The notes: generated by a model not told the origin, from the letters alone. Counted from the first letter of the stretch, positions 8,066-18,034 are shown. The stretch is 64,000 nucleotides of DNA from Streptomyces sp. NBC_01463 (GCA_036227345.1 CP109468.1:5952001-6016000), one strand, 5' to 3'. Numbers and translations: made by a program.

Positions 8066-9211
8066 ATGGCCCGACGCGCAGGAGCAGAGAGATACCCGGC
8101 CCGATTGCGGAAATCGGCGCACCGGGTCCGCTCCACGCTGCGCAGGTCCGGGGTCGACTACTTCCGCGGGGACGGTTCGGACTGGATCGCCCTGGCCGGA
8201 CTGCTGCTGACCATCCCCGCGATCACCTGCGGCACCCTGCTGAACCCGGTGTGGTGCTCGCCGACCGTGCTCGTCCTGCCGATCGTCGCGGGCGGCCTGC
8301 TGCTGCGCCCCGCCAGCCTCCTCGGCCTGTACGCGACCGCCGCCGCCGCCCTGATCGTGGAGTCCATCTGGCTCGGCCCGTACGAGGGCGGCCCGGCGCG
8401 GGTCACCCCCGGGACCGTGCTGACGGTCGCGGCCTGCGGGTTCCTCGGCCTGATCCTCGCCCAGTTCCGCGCCCGGGTCGGCGTCCCGTGGCGGCGCGGC
8501 GGCACCATGCTCTTCGACCTGCGCGAACGCATCCGGGTGCAGAGCGCCCTGCCCCGCCTCCCGCAGGGCTGGCACCGCGAGATGTCGCTGCGCCCGGCGG
8601 GCGGGCAGTCCTTCTCCGGGGACTTCGTCGTCGCCGCCCGCACCAACGGCGGCCGCACCCTCGAAGCCGTACTCACCGACGTCTCGGGCAAGGGCATGGA
8701 CGCGGGCTCCCGGGCCCTGCTGCTGTCCGGCGCCTTCGGCGGACTCCTCGGATCGCTGCCCCCGCACGGCTTCCTGCCGGCGGCCAACGGCTATCTGCTG
8801 CGCCAGGACTGGGACGAGGGCTTCGCCACCTCGATCCATCTGGTGCTGGACCTGGAGTCGGGCGACTACGAGCTCCTTTCGGCGGGCCATCCGCCGGCCC
8901 TCCAGCTCCACGCCGGCAGCGGCCAGTGGGAGGAGATGGCGGCGGAGGGCCCGCTGCTCGGGGTCTACGACGGGGCGGAGTTCGAGGCGGTGAAGGGCCA
9001 CCTGGCCCCCGGCGACGTCCTGATGCTGTTCACCGACGGGCTGGTGGAGGCGTCCGACCGGGACATCGCGGAGGGCATCGACCGGCTGACCGGCGAGGCC
9101 GACCGCTATGTCACCACGGGCTTCGAGGGCGCGGCCTGGCACCTGATCGAGGCCTGCGCCAAGGACGTCAACGACGACCGGGCGCTGCTGCTGCTGTCAC
9201 GCAGGTCCTGA
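8066..9211 (+). CDS. membrane-anchored PP2C-type (SpoIIE) serine phosphatase
   Basis: 381 residues. The N-terminal 55 residues are basic and cytoplasmic, followed by about three or four transmembrane segments (residues 45-140), then a PPM/SpoIIE phosphatase domain (about 155-380). Metal-binding acidic motifs are visible: S-G-D-F (residue about 188), L-T-D-V-S-G-K-G-M-D-A, the S-A-G-H-P-P-A-L substrate-side loop, L-F-T-D-G-L-V-E-A and D-D-R-A-L-L-L-L. Such proteins usually dephosphorylate anti-anti-sigma factors. No PAS/GAF sensor and no RsbW-type kinase are adjacent, so input and target are unknown. ATG at 8066 has AAGG eight bases upstream; an in-frame GTG at 8048 is the alternative. Confidence 0.93.
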   Translation: MARRAGAERYPARLRKSAHRVRSTLRRSGVDYFRGDGSDWIALAGLLLTIPAITCGTLLNPVWCSPTVLVLPIVAGGLLLRPASLLGLYATAAAALIVESIWLGPYEGGPARVTPGTVLTVAACGFLGLILAQFRARVGVPWRRGGTMLFDLRERIRVQSALPRLPQGWHREMSLRPAGGQSFSGDFVVAARTNGGRTLEAVLTDVSGKGMDAGSRALLLSGAFGGLLGSLPPHGFLPAANGYLLRQDWDEGFATSIHLVLDLESGDYELLSAGHPPALQLHAGSGQWEEMAAEGPLLGVYDGAEFEAVKGHLAPGDVLMLFTDGLVEASDRDIAEGIDRLTGEADRYVTTGFEGAAWHLIEACAKDVNDDRALLLLSRRS

Positions 9212-9261
9212 ACCGTACGCAACCGGACGGAAGCGGACGGGCGTCAACGGCGTTCGGCCCG

Positions 9262-10476
9262 TCACCGGATCGGGAGCGGAACGGCCCCGCGCCCGCCGGG
9301 CAGCAGCCGGGCCAGCCAGTGCGAGCGCCCGGCCGCCAGCGGTGCCAGGACCGCGAGCACGAGCACGTATCCCGCGATGAACGGTGAGAGCCGCTCGTCC
9401 AGCCCGGCGCCGGCCGCCATCGTGGCGAGGATCAGGGCGAACTCGCCGCGCGCCACCAGGGTGGTGGAGATGTTCGCGGTGGCCTGCGGGCCGAACGCGT
9501 ACACCTTGGCGGCGGCGAGGCCCGCGAGGACGTTCATGGCGAGGGTCACCGCGACGGCGGCCAGCACCGGCCACAGCACGGTCGGCAGGTCGCCGGGGTT
9601 GATGGAGAGGCCGAAGGCGAAGAAGAAGATCGCGCCGAAGGCGTCGCGCAGCGGATGGACCAGCTTGAGGATGCGGGTCCCCGAGGTCGTACTGCCGAGC
9701 ATCAGGCCCACCATGAAGGCGCCGATGGCGTCCGCGACCCCGAACCACTCGGAGATGCCGGCCACCAGGACGGCGGCGCCGAGGAAGGAGATGACGAGGA
9801 GTTCGTCGTCCCGGGTGTTGATGAGTTTGCCGATGACCCTGGTGCCGAACCGCGCCGCCAGCGCGAGGACCAGCAGGAATCCGAAGGCCTTGCCGCCGTC
9901 GACCGCTGCGGACGCGAGGCTGTCGGCGCCGGAGAGGATCGGCTGGAGGGCCGCGAGGTACAGGGCGAGGAACACGTCCTCGACGACGATGATGCCGAGG
10001 ATCGGCTTGGTCTCCGGATTGCCGATGCGGCCGAGGTCCACCAGCACCTTGGTGACGATGGCGGACGACGAGATGCCGAGCACGCCGGCGAGGACCAGCG
10101 CCTCCGAGGTACCCCACCCCAGGGCGAAGCCGAAGCCGAGCCCGGCGCCGACGTTGAGGGCGAGATAGGTGCCGCCGGCGAGCGCCATCTTGCGGCCGCC
10201 GGCCTTCAGGTCGTCGAGGTGGAACTCCAGGCCGAGATAGAAGAGGAGCAGCACCAGACCGAGTGCGGAGAGCATCTCCAGGTCGTGCGGGTCAGCGACG
10301 AGAACGATGCCGGGGGTGTGCGGGCCGAGCAGGATGCCGGCCAGGATGAACAGCGGGATGGTCGGCAGTCCGATGCGGCTGCCGACGCGGGCGAGGACGG
10401 CGGCGGCGAGGAAGGCGCCGCCCATGGCGATGAGCGTGTCTGCGTGTCCGATGAGCCTGGTCCTTCGGTAGGTCAA
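9262..10476 (-). CDS. Kef-type cation/proton antiporter (CPA2 family)
   Basis: 404-residue Na+/H+ or K+/H+ exchanger with about 12 transmembrane helices and no C-terminal RCK/TrkA-N nucleotide domain. Family marks: P-L-F-I-L-A-G-I-L-L-G-P-H early, L-F-Y-L-G-L-E-F-H (the CPA2 'GLEF' stretch), G-I-S-S-S-A-I-V-T-K and the A-I-G-A-F-M-V-G-L-M-L-G segment. The coordinate uses a TTG at 10474-10476, but AAGGA lies inside the frame nine codons later and the family normally starts near residue 10, so the true start is unsettled: ATG at 10423-10425 is possible, and a non-standard ATC at about 10452 is best placed for the AAGGA. Confidence 0.9.
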   Translation of the reverse strand: MTYRRTRLIGHADTLIAMGGAFLAAAVLARVGSRIGLPTIPLFILAGILLGPHTPGIVLVADPHDLEMLSALGLVLLLFYLGLEFHLDDLKAGGRKMALAGGTYLALNVGAGLGFGFALGWGTSEALVLAGVLGISSSAIVTKVLVDLGRIGNPETKPILGIIVVEDVFLALYLAALQPILSGADSLASAAVDGGKAFGFLLVLALAARFGTRVIGKLINTRDDELLVISFLGAAVLVAGISEWFGVADAIGAFMVGLMLGSTTSGTRILKLVHPLRDAFGAIFFFAFGLSINPGDLPTVLWPVLAAVAVTLAMNVLAGLAAAKVYAFGPQATANISTTLVARGEFALILATMAAGAGLDERLSPFIAGYVLVLAVLAPLAAGRSHWLARLLPGGRGAVPLPIR

Positions 10477-10483
10477 GAGAGCG

Positions 10484-10525
10484 TCAAGGAATCGTCAGTA
10501 ATTAGTTTACCGAACGATTGACGTT
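10484..10525. promoter_or_regulatory. AT-rich promoter/operator island between antiporter and HD gene
   Basis: A compact AT-rich stretch (GTAATTAGTTTACCGAAC core) in otherwise GC-rich DNA. It lies immediately upstream of the antiporter and contains TTGACG on both strands. It is probably a promoter with an operator; exact elements could not be fixed. Confidence 0.4.
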
Positions 10526-10577
10526 GCAACTATGCCCACTTCTGTGCGCGTGCGGGAGGCGGGCATAGGGTCGGCCC

Positions 10578-11063
10578 ATGACGGCTCCGGACGCACCGCT
10601 GACCCTGACCGACATCGAGGCCCTGGCCCGTGCGGCCCACGCCGGCCAGTGGGACAAGGCGGGCCGGCCGTACGCCGAACACCTCGCGGCCGTCGCCGAG
10701 GGGGTACGGGCCAGGGGCGGCAGCGACGAACAGATCGCCGCGGCCTGGCTGCACGACGCGGTCGAGGACGACGCGCTGTCGGAGCGGTGGCTCGCCGGGG
10801 CGGCGCTGCCGCAGCAGGTCAAGGACATGGTCCTCGCGGTGACCAAACGGGACGGTGAGGAGCTGGCGGCCTACGCCCGGCGCATCCTGGCCACCCCCGG
10901 CGCGCTGCTGGTCAAGGAGGCCGATCTCGCGCACAACGCGGACCCGGCCCGCCTCGCGGTGCTGGAGCCGGCGACCCGTACCCGGCTGACCGAGAAGTAT
11001 GCGCAGGTGCGGGCACTGCTCGGGCTCACCGCCCCGCAACCGCCCGCCCAACAGCGGGATTGA
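10578..11063 (+). CDS. small HD-domain hydrolase, (p)ppGpp-hydrolase-like
   Basis: 161 residues, essentially a single HD domain of the RelA/SpoT hydrolase type. Metal-site motifs appear in order: H-A-G-Q-x-D-K-A-G-x-P-Y-x-x-H (about residues 18-32), W-L-H-D-A-V-E-D-D (about 56-64) and K-E-A-D-L-A-H-N-A-D (about 115-124). No synthetase, TGS or ACT domain is present, so it resembles small alarmone hydrolases (SAH/MESH1 group). Substrate (ppGpp, pppGpp or another nucleotide) is inferred, not shown. TAGGGT lies 6 bases before the ATG, so the mRNA may be leaderless. It ends in a strong terminator shared with the convergent acyltransferase. Confidence 0.88.
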   Translation: MTAPDAPLTLTDIEALARAAHAGQWDKAGRPYAEHLAAVAEGVRARGGSDEQIAAAWLHDAVEDDALSERWLAGAALPQQVKDMVLAVTKRDGEELAAYARRILATPGALLVKEADLAHNADPARLAVLEPATRTRLTEKYAQVRALLGLTAPQPPAQQRD

Positions 11064-11067
11064 GCCA

Positions 11068-11110
11068 ACACAGTGGAGCCCGGCCCCTCAGGGGCCGGGC
11101 TCCACTGTGT
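11068..11110. terminator. bidirectional terminator, 20-bp perfect stem
   Basis: ACACAGTGGAGCCCGGCCCC pairs perfectly with its complement across a tiny loop. It sits between the convergent HD hydrolase and acyltransferase genes, 4 bases after the hydrolase stop. Confidence 0.9.
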
Positions 11111-11132
11111 CAGGTGTCGTGCTGTTCCCCGC

Positions 11133-12284
11133 TCAGAGCTTGGCGGCGTCCCGGCGGAACGCCCAGTTCATGTCCGGCTCGGTCACGCAGCGCAGGACCC
11201 GCCGCACCGGCGGCGTGCACATCAGCGTCACGCCGACCGAGGCCACGACGGTGACCAGGACCAGCCCGGTCGGCGAGATGAGCCACTCGTTGTGGTCGAA
11301 GACACCGGCGTACTCGGCGCCCTTCACCATGAACCCGTGCAGCAGATAGCCGCAGATGGTCCCGGCGCCCAGGACCGTGAACCACATGTGGCGCCGCGGC
11401 ACCAGCGACAGGAAGGCGGCGGTGAGCAGCGTGGCGCAACCGAACAGCGCGAGCGTCATCACCACGCCGGTCCACCAAGGATTGCCCATGTCCTGGGCGG
11501 AGGAGTCGCGCAGGAACCAGCCCAGCTGCATCCGGTGAGCCGCCCAGTAGGCGAAGAGCACCGCGACGGCGAACAGTGGCACGGCCAGCATGCGCACCTC
11601 ACGGCGGCGTACCAACTGGAAGTGCTCGGGCTTGAGTTGGAGGCCGAGCACGAAGAACGGCAGGAACTGGAGCGTGCGGGGAAGGTCGAGGTCGTTGCCG
11701 ATGCTGGGGGCCAGCGAGGCGAGGCAGGCGATGACGAGCGAGACGGCCAGCGGGTGGCGCAGGCTGCGCCAGATCGGAGTGGTGAGCCGCCAGATGAACA
11801 GGGCGGCAAGGAACCAGGTGAGGTACCAGGGCTCGGTCAGGCTGATCATGCTGTCCGGCGCGTTGCCCGCGTACCGGTAGAACAGCGCGTACGCCGTCTC
11901 GAAGACGATGTACGGCACGGCGACACCGGTGACCAGGCGCTTCACTTTCGCGGGGCTCATGTCGAACGAGCGTGAGAAATAGCCCGAGATGATGATGAAG
12001 GCGGGCATGTGGAAGGTGTACGTCACCATGTACAGCGCGCGGGCGGCCCGGCTCCCGTCCATGACGGGCACCCACGAGTGGGCCACCGCGACGAGCACGA
12101 TGGCCAGGTACTTGGCGTTGTCGAAATAGGCGTCACGCTTCTTCGCCGGAGTGGTCTGCGCGGGCCTGTCCGTGACCTGCGCAGGACTGTCGGCCGTTGC
12201 CACCGGCGCTTGGCGTCTGGGCTCCGACTCCCGGGTCGCCGGTGGGATCGGAGCCCTCTCGAATGCGTTCGGAGCGTGGAACAT
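11133..12284 (-). CDS. acyltransferase family 3 membrane protein (fucose 4-O-acetylase-like)
   Basis: 383-residue integral membrane O-acyltransferase (PF01757), which moves acetyl or other acyl groups onto sugars of surface polysaccharides. A hydrophilic N-terminal tail of about 50 residues precedes about ten transmembrane helices. The hallmark helix-1 segment Y-F-D-N-A-K-Y-L-A-I-V-L-V-A-V-A-H-S-W holds the family's catalytic-type His, and F-H-M-P-A-F-I-I-I-S-G-Y follows. ATG at 12282-12284 is chosen because AAGG is 8 bases away; a GTG three codons earlier abuts the AAGG. The upstream region is strikingly AT-rich. No polysaccharide gene is adjacent, although a glycopolymer locus lies 29 kb downstream. 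Confidence 0.92.
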   Translation of the reverse strand: MFHAPNAFERAPIPPATRESEPRRQAPVATADSPAQVTDRPAQTTPAKKRDAYFDNAKYLAIVLVAVAHSWVPVMDGSRAARALYMVTYTFHMPAFIIISGYFSRSFDMSPAKVKRLVTGVAVPYIVFETAYALFYRYAGNAPDSMISLTEPWYLTWFLAALFIWRLTTPIWRSLRHPLAVSLVIACLASLAPSIGNDLDLPRTLQFLPFFVLGLQLKPEHFQLVRRREVRMLAVPLFAVAVLFAYWAAHRMQLGWFLRDSSAQDMGNPWWTGVVMTLALFGCATLLTAAFLSLVPRRHMWFTVLGAGTICGYLLHGFMVKGAEYAGVFDHNEWLISPTGLVLVTVVASVGVTLMCTPPVRRVLRCVTEPDMNWAFRRDAAKL

Positions 12285-12775
12285 CTGAAACACCTTAGAC
12301 GTCTCGATTGCAATGCGTAAATCCGCCCTCGAATATCGCGTGTTCCCGTCCTATCAAATGCCAAACCATCAAAATCTGTCCGCTATGCCCGTGTTAATCC
12401 TCCTTAAATGGTGCATATCGGCAGGCAGTTGGAGGAAGTGAAATACGTCTCGCCGGGCACCGAAAAAGCCTGTGAATAAACTGTGTGGAAACAGAAACGA
12501 TCACCGTTGCAATCATTCCGCCCTATGGCTCGGCGGCGGCGGGACATTCCGGTTGCCGGGCGTGCGGCCGCAGGGATCCGGGCGCCCGGAGCGGCCCCGC
12601 CGGCCGGCCGGCGCACGGGGGGCGCAGGGGGCGCAGGATGGCGCGATACCGACAGGTCGATTCATCACCTGGCAGCGACCACAGGGGAGTTGGTGGCACG
12701 ATGGACGGAACGGAGGAGTGCGAGGCCGCACGCCTCCGGGCCGGCAAGGCGGACCGACCGAGGGTGTGAGCAGTC
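12285..12775. other. 491-base intergenic region with AT-rich half
   Basis: Bases 12300-12530 are markedly richer in A and T than the rest of the window and hold no convincing reading frame. They probably contain the acyltransferase promoter and may be a remnant of transferred DNA. The GC-rich second half ends with an imperfect hairpin (GGAGGAGTGCG with CCGCACGCCTCC, about 12713-12738) before the small membrane gene. Confidence 0.55.
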
Positions 12776-12970
12776 GTGGCCATTTCACTGTCTGTGGTGC
12801 TTCTTTTGGCGATCATCCTCGTGGTCATGATCCGAGGTGGCTCCATCAAGGCCGGACCCGCGATCGTCGCGGTGCTCTTCGGCTTCTTCCTGGCATCGAC
12901 GGGCATGGCTCCGTCGATCAACAGGTTCATGAACTCGATAGCGGAGACCATCAACCAGATCAACTTCTGA
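12776..12970 (+). CDS. small two-helix membrane protein
   Basis: 64 residues from GTG at 12776. Two hydrophobic segments (about residues 4-18 and 27-45) are joined by a short basic loop (I-R-G-G-S-I-K-A-G-P), and a polar tail ends in N-Q-I-N-F. No known domain recognised. Similar small proteins next to this tRNA-tig region occur in Streptomyces in my recollection. Codon usage (third-position GC) supports coding. Function unknown. Confidence 0.75.
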   Translation: MAISLSVVLLLAIILVVMIRGGSIKAGPAIVAVLFGFFLASTGMAPSINRFMNSIAETINQINF

Positions 12971-13025
12971 GGCCGCGGCGCGTCCCCCCGGGGGCGCGCC
13001 GGCCCGCGCTCGCGGAAAACGCGAA

Positions 13026-13073
13026 GGGCCCGGTCCGGCGGTAGTCCCCGAAGGGATCCGCCGGGCCGGGCCC
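13026..13073. terminator. terminator between small membrane gene and tRNA-Gly
   Basis: A 16-bp stem (arms 13026-13041 and 13058-13073, one G-T pair) with a loop that itself can pair (TCCCCGAAGGGA). It lies downstream of both the plus-strand membrane gene and the minus-strand tRNA. Confidence 0.85.
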
Positions 13074-13082
13074 GAAGCATGG

Positions 13083-13153
13083 AGCGGGCGACGGGAATCG
13101 AACCCGCGTAGCTAGTTTGGAAGACTAGGGCTCTACCATTGAGCTACGCCCGC
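13083..13153 (-). tRNA. tRNA-Gly (UCC)
   Basis: The minus strand reads GCGGGCG acceptor, D arm with AGCTCAATGGTAGAGC, anticodon loop CTTCCAA (anticodon TCC), T arm GGGTTCGATTCC and acceptor CGCCCGC. The CCA end is encoded at 13080-13082. Length 71 without CCA. A -10-like TACGAT lies on the same strand at 13196-13201. Confidence 0.97.
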
Positions 13154-13318
13154 ATGCAGCGCACCGCAGGTCACGGGGACCGCGGCACGAGAAGCATCGT
13201 AGCGGGTCGCGGGCGCTGCCCGCACACCCGTATCGCGGCGCGCGGCGCCGAGTCCGGCGGGCCCTCGCGAAACGTCCGGTGCACTGCCTCTCTGCATGTA
13301 CCCTACGTGTCGCACCGA

Positions 13319-13392
13319 CGGGGTGTGGCGCAGCTTGGTAGCGCGTCCGCTTTGGGAGCGGAAGGTCGTCGGTTCGAATCCGGCCACCCCGA
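13319..13392 (+). tRNA. tRNA-Pro (UGG)
   Basis: CGGGGTG acceptor pairs with CACCCCG; the D arm has GCGCAGCTTGGTAGCGC; the anticodon stem CCGC/GCGG surrounds the loop TTTGGGA (anticodon TGG); the T loop is TTCGAAT. Encoded CCA follows at 13393-13395. A TACCCT hexamer at 13299-13304 is a candidate -10 box. Divergent from the tRNA-Gly gene. Confidence 0.97.
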
Positions 13393-13409
13393 CCACCGGC
13401 AAGATCGCA

Positions 13410-13440
13410 TTGTGGGAGTTCTCCCCCTTGCCGTTACTAT
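13410..13440 (+). promoter_or_regulatory. candidate tig promoter TTGTGG-N19-TACTAT
   Basis: TTGTGG (13410-13415) and TACTAT (13435-13440) with a 19-base spacer, after tRNA-Pro and about 107 bases before tig. The spacing is slightly long for a housekeeping promoter. Confidence 0.45.
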
Positions 13441-13546
13441 GCAAAATGCGTGCCCGTGTGTCTGATGTACCGGGCTCGGTCCGCGAAGCCGCCTCCTGTG
13501 CGGTGGAGCAGAACCCCAAGAAGTCAGCCACCAAGGAGACCGAACC

Positions 13547-14941
13547 GTGAAGAGCGCCGTGGAGACCCTGAACCCGACCCGGGTTCGGCTCAGCATTGAG
13601 GTGCCCTTCGAGGAGCTCAAGGACAGCCTCGACGCGGCGTACAAGAAGATCAACCAGCAGGTCACGGTGAAGGGGTTCCGCAAGGGCAAGATCCCCAACC
13701 GGGTCATCGACCAGCGGTTCGGCCGTGGTGCGGTGCTGGAGGAGGCCGTCAACGACGCGCTCCCGAAGTTCTACACCGAGGCCGTCAACGAGGGTGAGCT
13801 CAACGTCCTCGGCCAGCCGGAGGTCGACATCACGGAGCTGAAGGACGGCGAACTGCTGGCCTTCACCGCCGAGGTTGACGTACGCCCCGAGATCGAGATC
13901 CCGGACTACTCCGGCATCGAGGTCACCGTCGACGCCCTCGAGGTCAGCGACGAGGACGTCGAGAAGGCCGTGGAGCAGCTCCGCGAGCGCTTCGCCTCGA
14001 CCAACCCGGTCGAGCGCGCCGCCGCCGAAGGCGACGTCGTCACGATCGACCTGCAGGCCAAGGTCGACGGCGAGGTCCTGGAGGACGGCGTGGCCGAGGG
14101 TGTCTCGTACACCATCGGTTCCGGTGAGCTCCTCGAAGGCATCGACGACGCCGTCACCGGCCTGGAGGCGGGTGGCGAGGCCACCTTCACCTCCGAGCTG
14201 AAGGGCGGCTCCGCCGAGGGCAAGGAGTCCGAGGTCACCGTCAAGGTCACCGCCGTCGCCGCCCGCGAGCTCCCCGAGCTGGACGACGACTTCGCCCAGA
14301 TGGCGAGCGAGTTCGACACGCTGGAGGAGCTCAAGGCGGACAGCCGCAAGCGCCTCGAGAGCACCAAGCAGTACGAGCAGGCCACCCAGGCCCAGGAGCG
14401 CGTCCTCGAGGAGCTGCTGAAGCTCGCCGAGGTCCCGATCCCGGAGAAGCTGCTGGCGGACGAGGTCCAGACCCGCAAGCACAACCTGGAGCACCACCAG
14501 CTCGGCCAGATGGGTCTCGACCTCGAGAAGTACCTGGAGATCCAGGGCAAGACCCTCGAGGAGTTCGAGGCCGAGACGTCCGAGCAGGCCGTCAAGGGCA
14601 TCAAGACCCAGTTCATCCTTGACGAGCTCGTCAACAAGGAGAAGCTGAACGTCAACCAGGAGGAGCTCACCGAGCACCTCATGCGGCGCGCGCAGTCCTC
14701 CGGCATGAGCCCCGACCAGTTCGCCCAGGCCGTCGTCGAAGGCGGCCAGGTGCCGATGCTCGTCGGCGAGGTCGCCCGCGGCAAGGCGCTGGCCGTGGTC
14801 GTCGAGGCCGCCAAGGTCGTCGACACCAACGGTGAGGTCGTCGAGCTGGAAGACGACGAAGACACGGCGGACGTGGCGGAGGAGGCCGTCGAGGCCGCCG
14901 AGGGCACCACCGACGCCGCCGAGGCGAAGACCGAGGCCTGA
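13547..14941 (+). CDS. tig: trigger factor (ribosome-associated chaperone and prolyl isomerase)
   Basis: Folds nascent chains at the ribosome exit tunnel. 464 residues with the three classic parts: ribosome-binding tail domain with the signature G-F-R-K-G-K-I-P (about residues 43-50), FKBP-type PPIase (about 160-245) and helical C-terminal chaperone domain. The last 35 residues are very acidic (E/D/A-rich), as in actinobacterial homologues. GTG at 13547 has AAGGAG eight bases upstream. It heads the protein quality-control block followed by clpP1, but a strong hairpin after tig separates the transcripts. Confidence 0.98.
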   Translation: MKSAVETLNPTRVRLSIEVPFEELKDSLDAAYKKINQQVTVKGFRKGKIPNRVIDQRFGRGAVLEEAVNDALPKFYTEAVNEGELNVLGQPEVDITELKDGELLAFTAEVDVRPEIEIPDYSGIEVTVDALEVSDEDVEKAVEQLRERFASTNPVERAAAEGDVVTIDLQAKVDGEVLEDGVAEGVSYTIGSGELLEGIDDAVTGLEAGGEATFTSELKGGSAEGKESEVTVKVTAVAARELPELDDDFAQMASEFDTLEELKADSRKRLESTKQYEQATQAQERVLEELLKLAEVPIPEKLLADEVQTRKHNLEHHQLGQMGLDLEKYLEIQGKTLEEFEAETSEQAVKGIKTQFILDELVNKEKLNVNQEELTEHLMRRAQSSGMSPDQFAQAVVEGGQVPMLVGEVARGKALAVVVEAAKVVDTNGEVVELEDDEDTADVAEEAVEAAEGTTDAAEAKTEA

Positions 14942-14961
14942 GCCTCGCGCTGAACCCCCGT

Positions 14962-15000
14962 ACGACGGGCTCCGGACGCACCGCGTCCGGAGCCCGTCGT
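14962..15000 (+). terminator. tig terminator, 18-bp perfect stem
   Basis: ACGACGGGCTCCGGACGC (14962-14979) pairs exactly with 14983-15000 across the loop ACC, 21 bases after the tig stop. Confidence 0.92.
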
Positions 15001-15048
15001 CGTATCGGCGGACGCCCCCCACAACCCTTGTGCGGACTGCGGACCTTG

Positions 15049-15062
15049 CGCTCCCAGCGAAC
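15049..15062 (-). promoter_or_regulatory. ClgR-type box in the clpP1 promoter region
   Basis: Minus-strand GTTCGC-TGGGA-GCG matches the GTTCGC-N5-GCG motif I recall as the binding site of ClgR, the activator of clpP1-clpP2, clpC and lon in Streptomyces. It lies 134 bases before the clpP1 start and downstream of the tig terminator, as expected for that promoter. Motif match by eye. Confidence 0.75.
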
Positions 15063-15195
15063 AGTTGCGGAAGCGGGATGGCGTTGTCCCACCTGCGCGT
15101 TAGGGTCCATGAATAGGAAGGGTCGGGGAGTCCCGGCCCACCCGGTACGAAGACGCTGAGACGGCCGGAGCCGTCAGAGACGAGCAGGTGGATAC

Positions 15196-15813
15196 GTGAC
15201 GAATCTGATGCCCTACGCCGCCGGAGAGCCGTCCCTCGGTGGAGGCCTCGGTGACCAGGTCTACAGCCGACTGCTCGGCGAGCGCATCATCTTCCTCGGT
15301 CAGCAGGTCGACGATGACATCGCCAACAAGATCACCGCACAGCTGCTTCTCCTTGCCGCCGAGCCGGACAAGGACATCTACCTCTACATCAACAGCCCCG
15401 GTGGTTCGGTGACGGCCGGCATGGCGGTCTACGACACCATGCAGTACATCCCGAACGACGTCGTCACCATCGGTATGGGCATGGCGGCCTCGATGGGCCA
15501 GTTCCTGCTCACCGGCGGCGCCGCCGGCAAGCGCTTCGCGCTCCCGAACACCGACATCCTCATGCACCAGGGTTCGGCCGGCATCGGCGGTACGGCCTCG
15601 GACATCAAGATCCAGGCCCAGTACCTGCTGCGCACCAAGCAGCGGATGGCGGAGATCACCGCCCGCCACTCCGGCCAGACCGTGGAGACGATCATCCGCG
15701 ACGGCGACCGCGACCGCTGGTACACCGCGGAGGAGGCCAAGGAGTACGGCCTCATCGACGAGATCATCACGATCGCGTCGGGCGTTCCGGGCGGCGGCGG
15801 CACCGGCGCCTGA
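15196..15813 (+). CDS. clpP1: ATP-dependent Clp protease proteolytic subunit ClpP1
   Basis: Serine peptidase chamber subunit working with ClpX or ClpC. 205 residues. The Ser-His-Asp triad is visible as Ser99 (G-M-A-A-S-M-G-Q), His124 (I-L-M-H-Q-G) and Asp173 (R-D-R-W). The oligomerisation and oxyanion region Y-I-N-S-P-G-G-S is intact. GTG at 15196 follows GGTGGATAC, so the Shine-Dalgarno is weak. First gene of the clpP1-clpP2 unit; the ClgR-type box upstream suggests activation when misfolded protein accumulates. The gene order clpP1-clpP2-clpX after tig is standard for Streptomyces. Confidence 0.98.
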   Translation: MTNLMPYAAGEPSLGGGLGDQVYSRLLGERIIFLGQQVDDDIANKITAQLLLLAAEPDKDIYLYINSPGGSVTAGMAVYDTMQYIPNDVVTIGMGMAASMGQFLLTGGAAGKRFALPNTDILMHQGSAGIGGTASDIKIQAQYLLRTKQRMAEITARHSGQTVETIIRDGDRDRWYTAEEAKEYGLIDEIITIASGVPGGGGTGA

Positions 15814-15909
15814 TCCGGTTCCCACCGGATTCGCGCCGTACCGCACCGCTTCTCTCTCGTACGCCGAGACACCCAGCCACAGAACGCCACCAGGATGGTG
15901 AACACCCAC

Positions 15910-16578
15910 ATGAACAACTTCCCCGGCGCCTCCGCGAGCGGCCTCTACACCGGCCCGCAGGTGGACAACCGCTACATCGTCCCGCGCTTCGTGGAGCGCA
16001 CCTCGCAGGGCGTGCGTGAGTACGACCCGTACGCGAAGCTCTTCGAGGAGCGCGTGATCTTCCTCGGCGTGCAGATCGACGACGCGTCCGCCAACGACGT
16101 GATGGCGCAGCTGCTGTGCCTGGAGTCGATGGACCCGGACCGGGACATCTCCATCTACATCAACAGCCCGGGCGGCTCGTTCACCGCGCTCACGGCGATC
16201 TACGACACGATGCAGTTCGTGAAGCCCGACATCCAGACGGTCTGCATGGGCCAGGCGGCCTCCGCCGCCGCCGTGCTGCTGGCCGCGGGCACGCCGGGCA
16301 AGCGCATGGCGCTGCCCAACGCCCGCGTCCTGATCCACCAGCCGTCCTCGCAGACCGGCCGTGAGCAGCTCTCCGACCTGGAGATCGCGGCCAACGAGAT
16401 CCTGCGGATGCGGACCCAGCTGGAGGAGATGCTGGCGAAGCACTCCACCACGCCGATCGACAAGATCCGCGACGACATCGAGCGCGACAAGATCCTGACG
16501 GCCGAGGACGCCCTTGCCTACGGCCTGGTCGACCAGATCGTCTCGACCCGTAAGAGCGCGGCCGGAGCGGCCGCCTGA
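15910..16578 (+). CDS. clpP2: ATP-dependent Clp protease proteolytic subunit ClpP2
   Basis: Second ClpP paralogue, forming mixed ClpP1P2 tetradecamers in actinobacteria. About 222 residues from ATG at 15910 (M-N-N-F-P-G). An in-frame ATG at 15895 and GTG at 15898 are possible starts, but similarity to known ClpP2 begins at M-N-N. The N-terminal 25-40 residues are longer than in ClpP1 and include the [17 protein letters not shown] segment typical of ClpP2. Triad: Ser in M-G-Q-A-A-S-A-A-A, His in V-L-I-H-Q-P, Asp in E-R-D-K. It follows clpP1 by 96 bases, with no strong terminator between. Confidence 0.97.
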   Translation: MNNFPGASASGLYTGPQVDNRYIVPRFVERTSQGVREYDPYAKLFEERVIFLGVQIDDASANDVMAQLLCLESMDPDRDISIYINSPGGSFTALTAIYDTMQFVKPDIQTVCMGQAASAAAVLLAAGTPGKRMALPNARVLIHQPSSQTGREQLSDLEIAANEILRMRTQLEEMLAKHSTTPIDKIRDDIERDKILTAEDALAYGLVDQIVSTRKSAAGAAA

Positions 16579-16735
16579 CGTCGGCCTTTACCCCTTGGTA
16601 CGGCAGGGTCACCCGGTCTCGGCCGTGTGAACCGTGCCAAGGGGGGCCCGAACGGGGGGCCAGGCAAGGTACCGTCGGATAGAGGCACCAGGAGCCGCTG
16701 AACCAGGCGTCTCCCAGGCGAAGGGGAAGCACCTC

Positions 16736-18034
<1,299 letters not shown>

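Noticed and set aside
12404..12616. Short minus-strand frame in the AT-rich gap near the acyltransferase
   Set aside because: About 70 codons, no RBS, no consistent third-position GC, spans the composition change; most likely chance.
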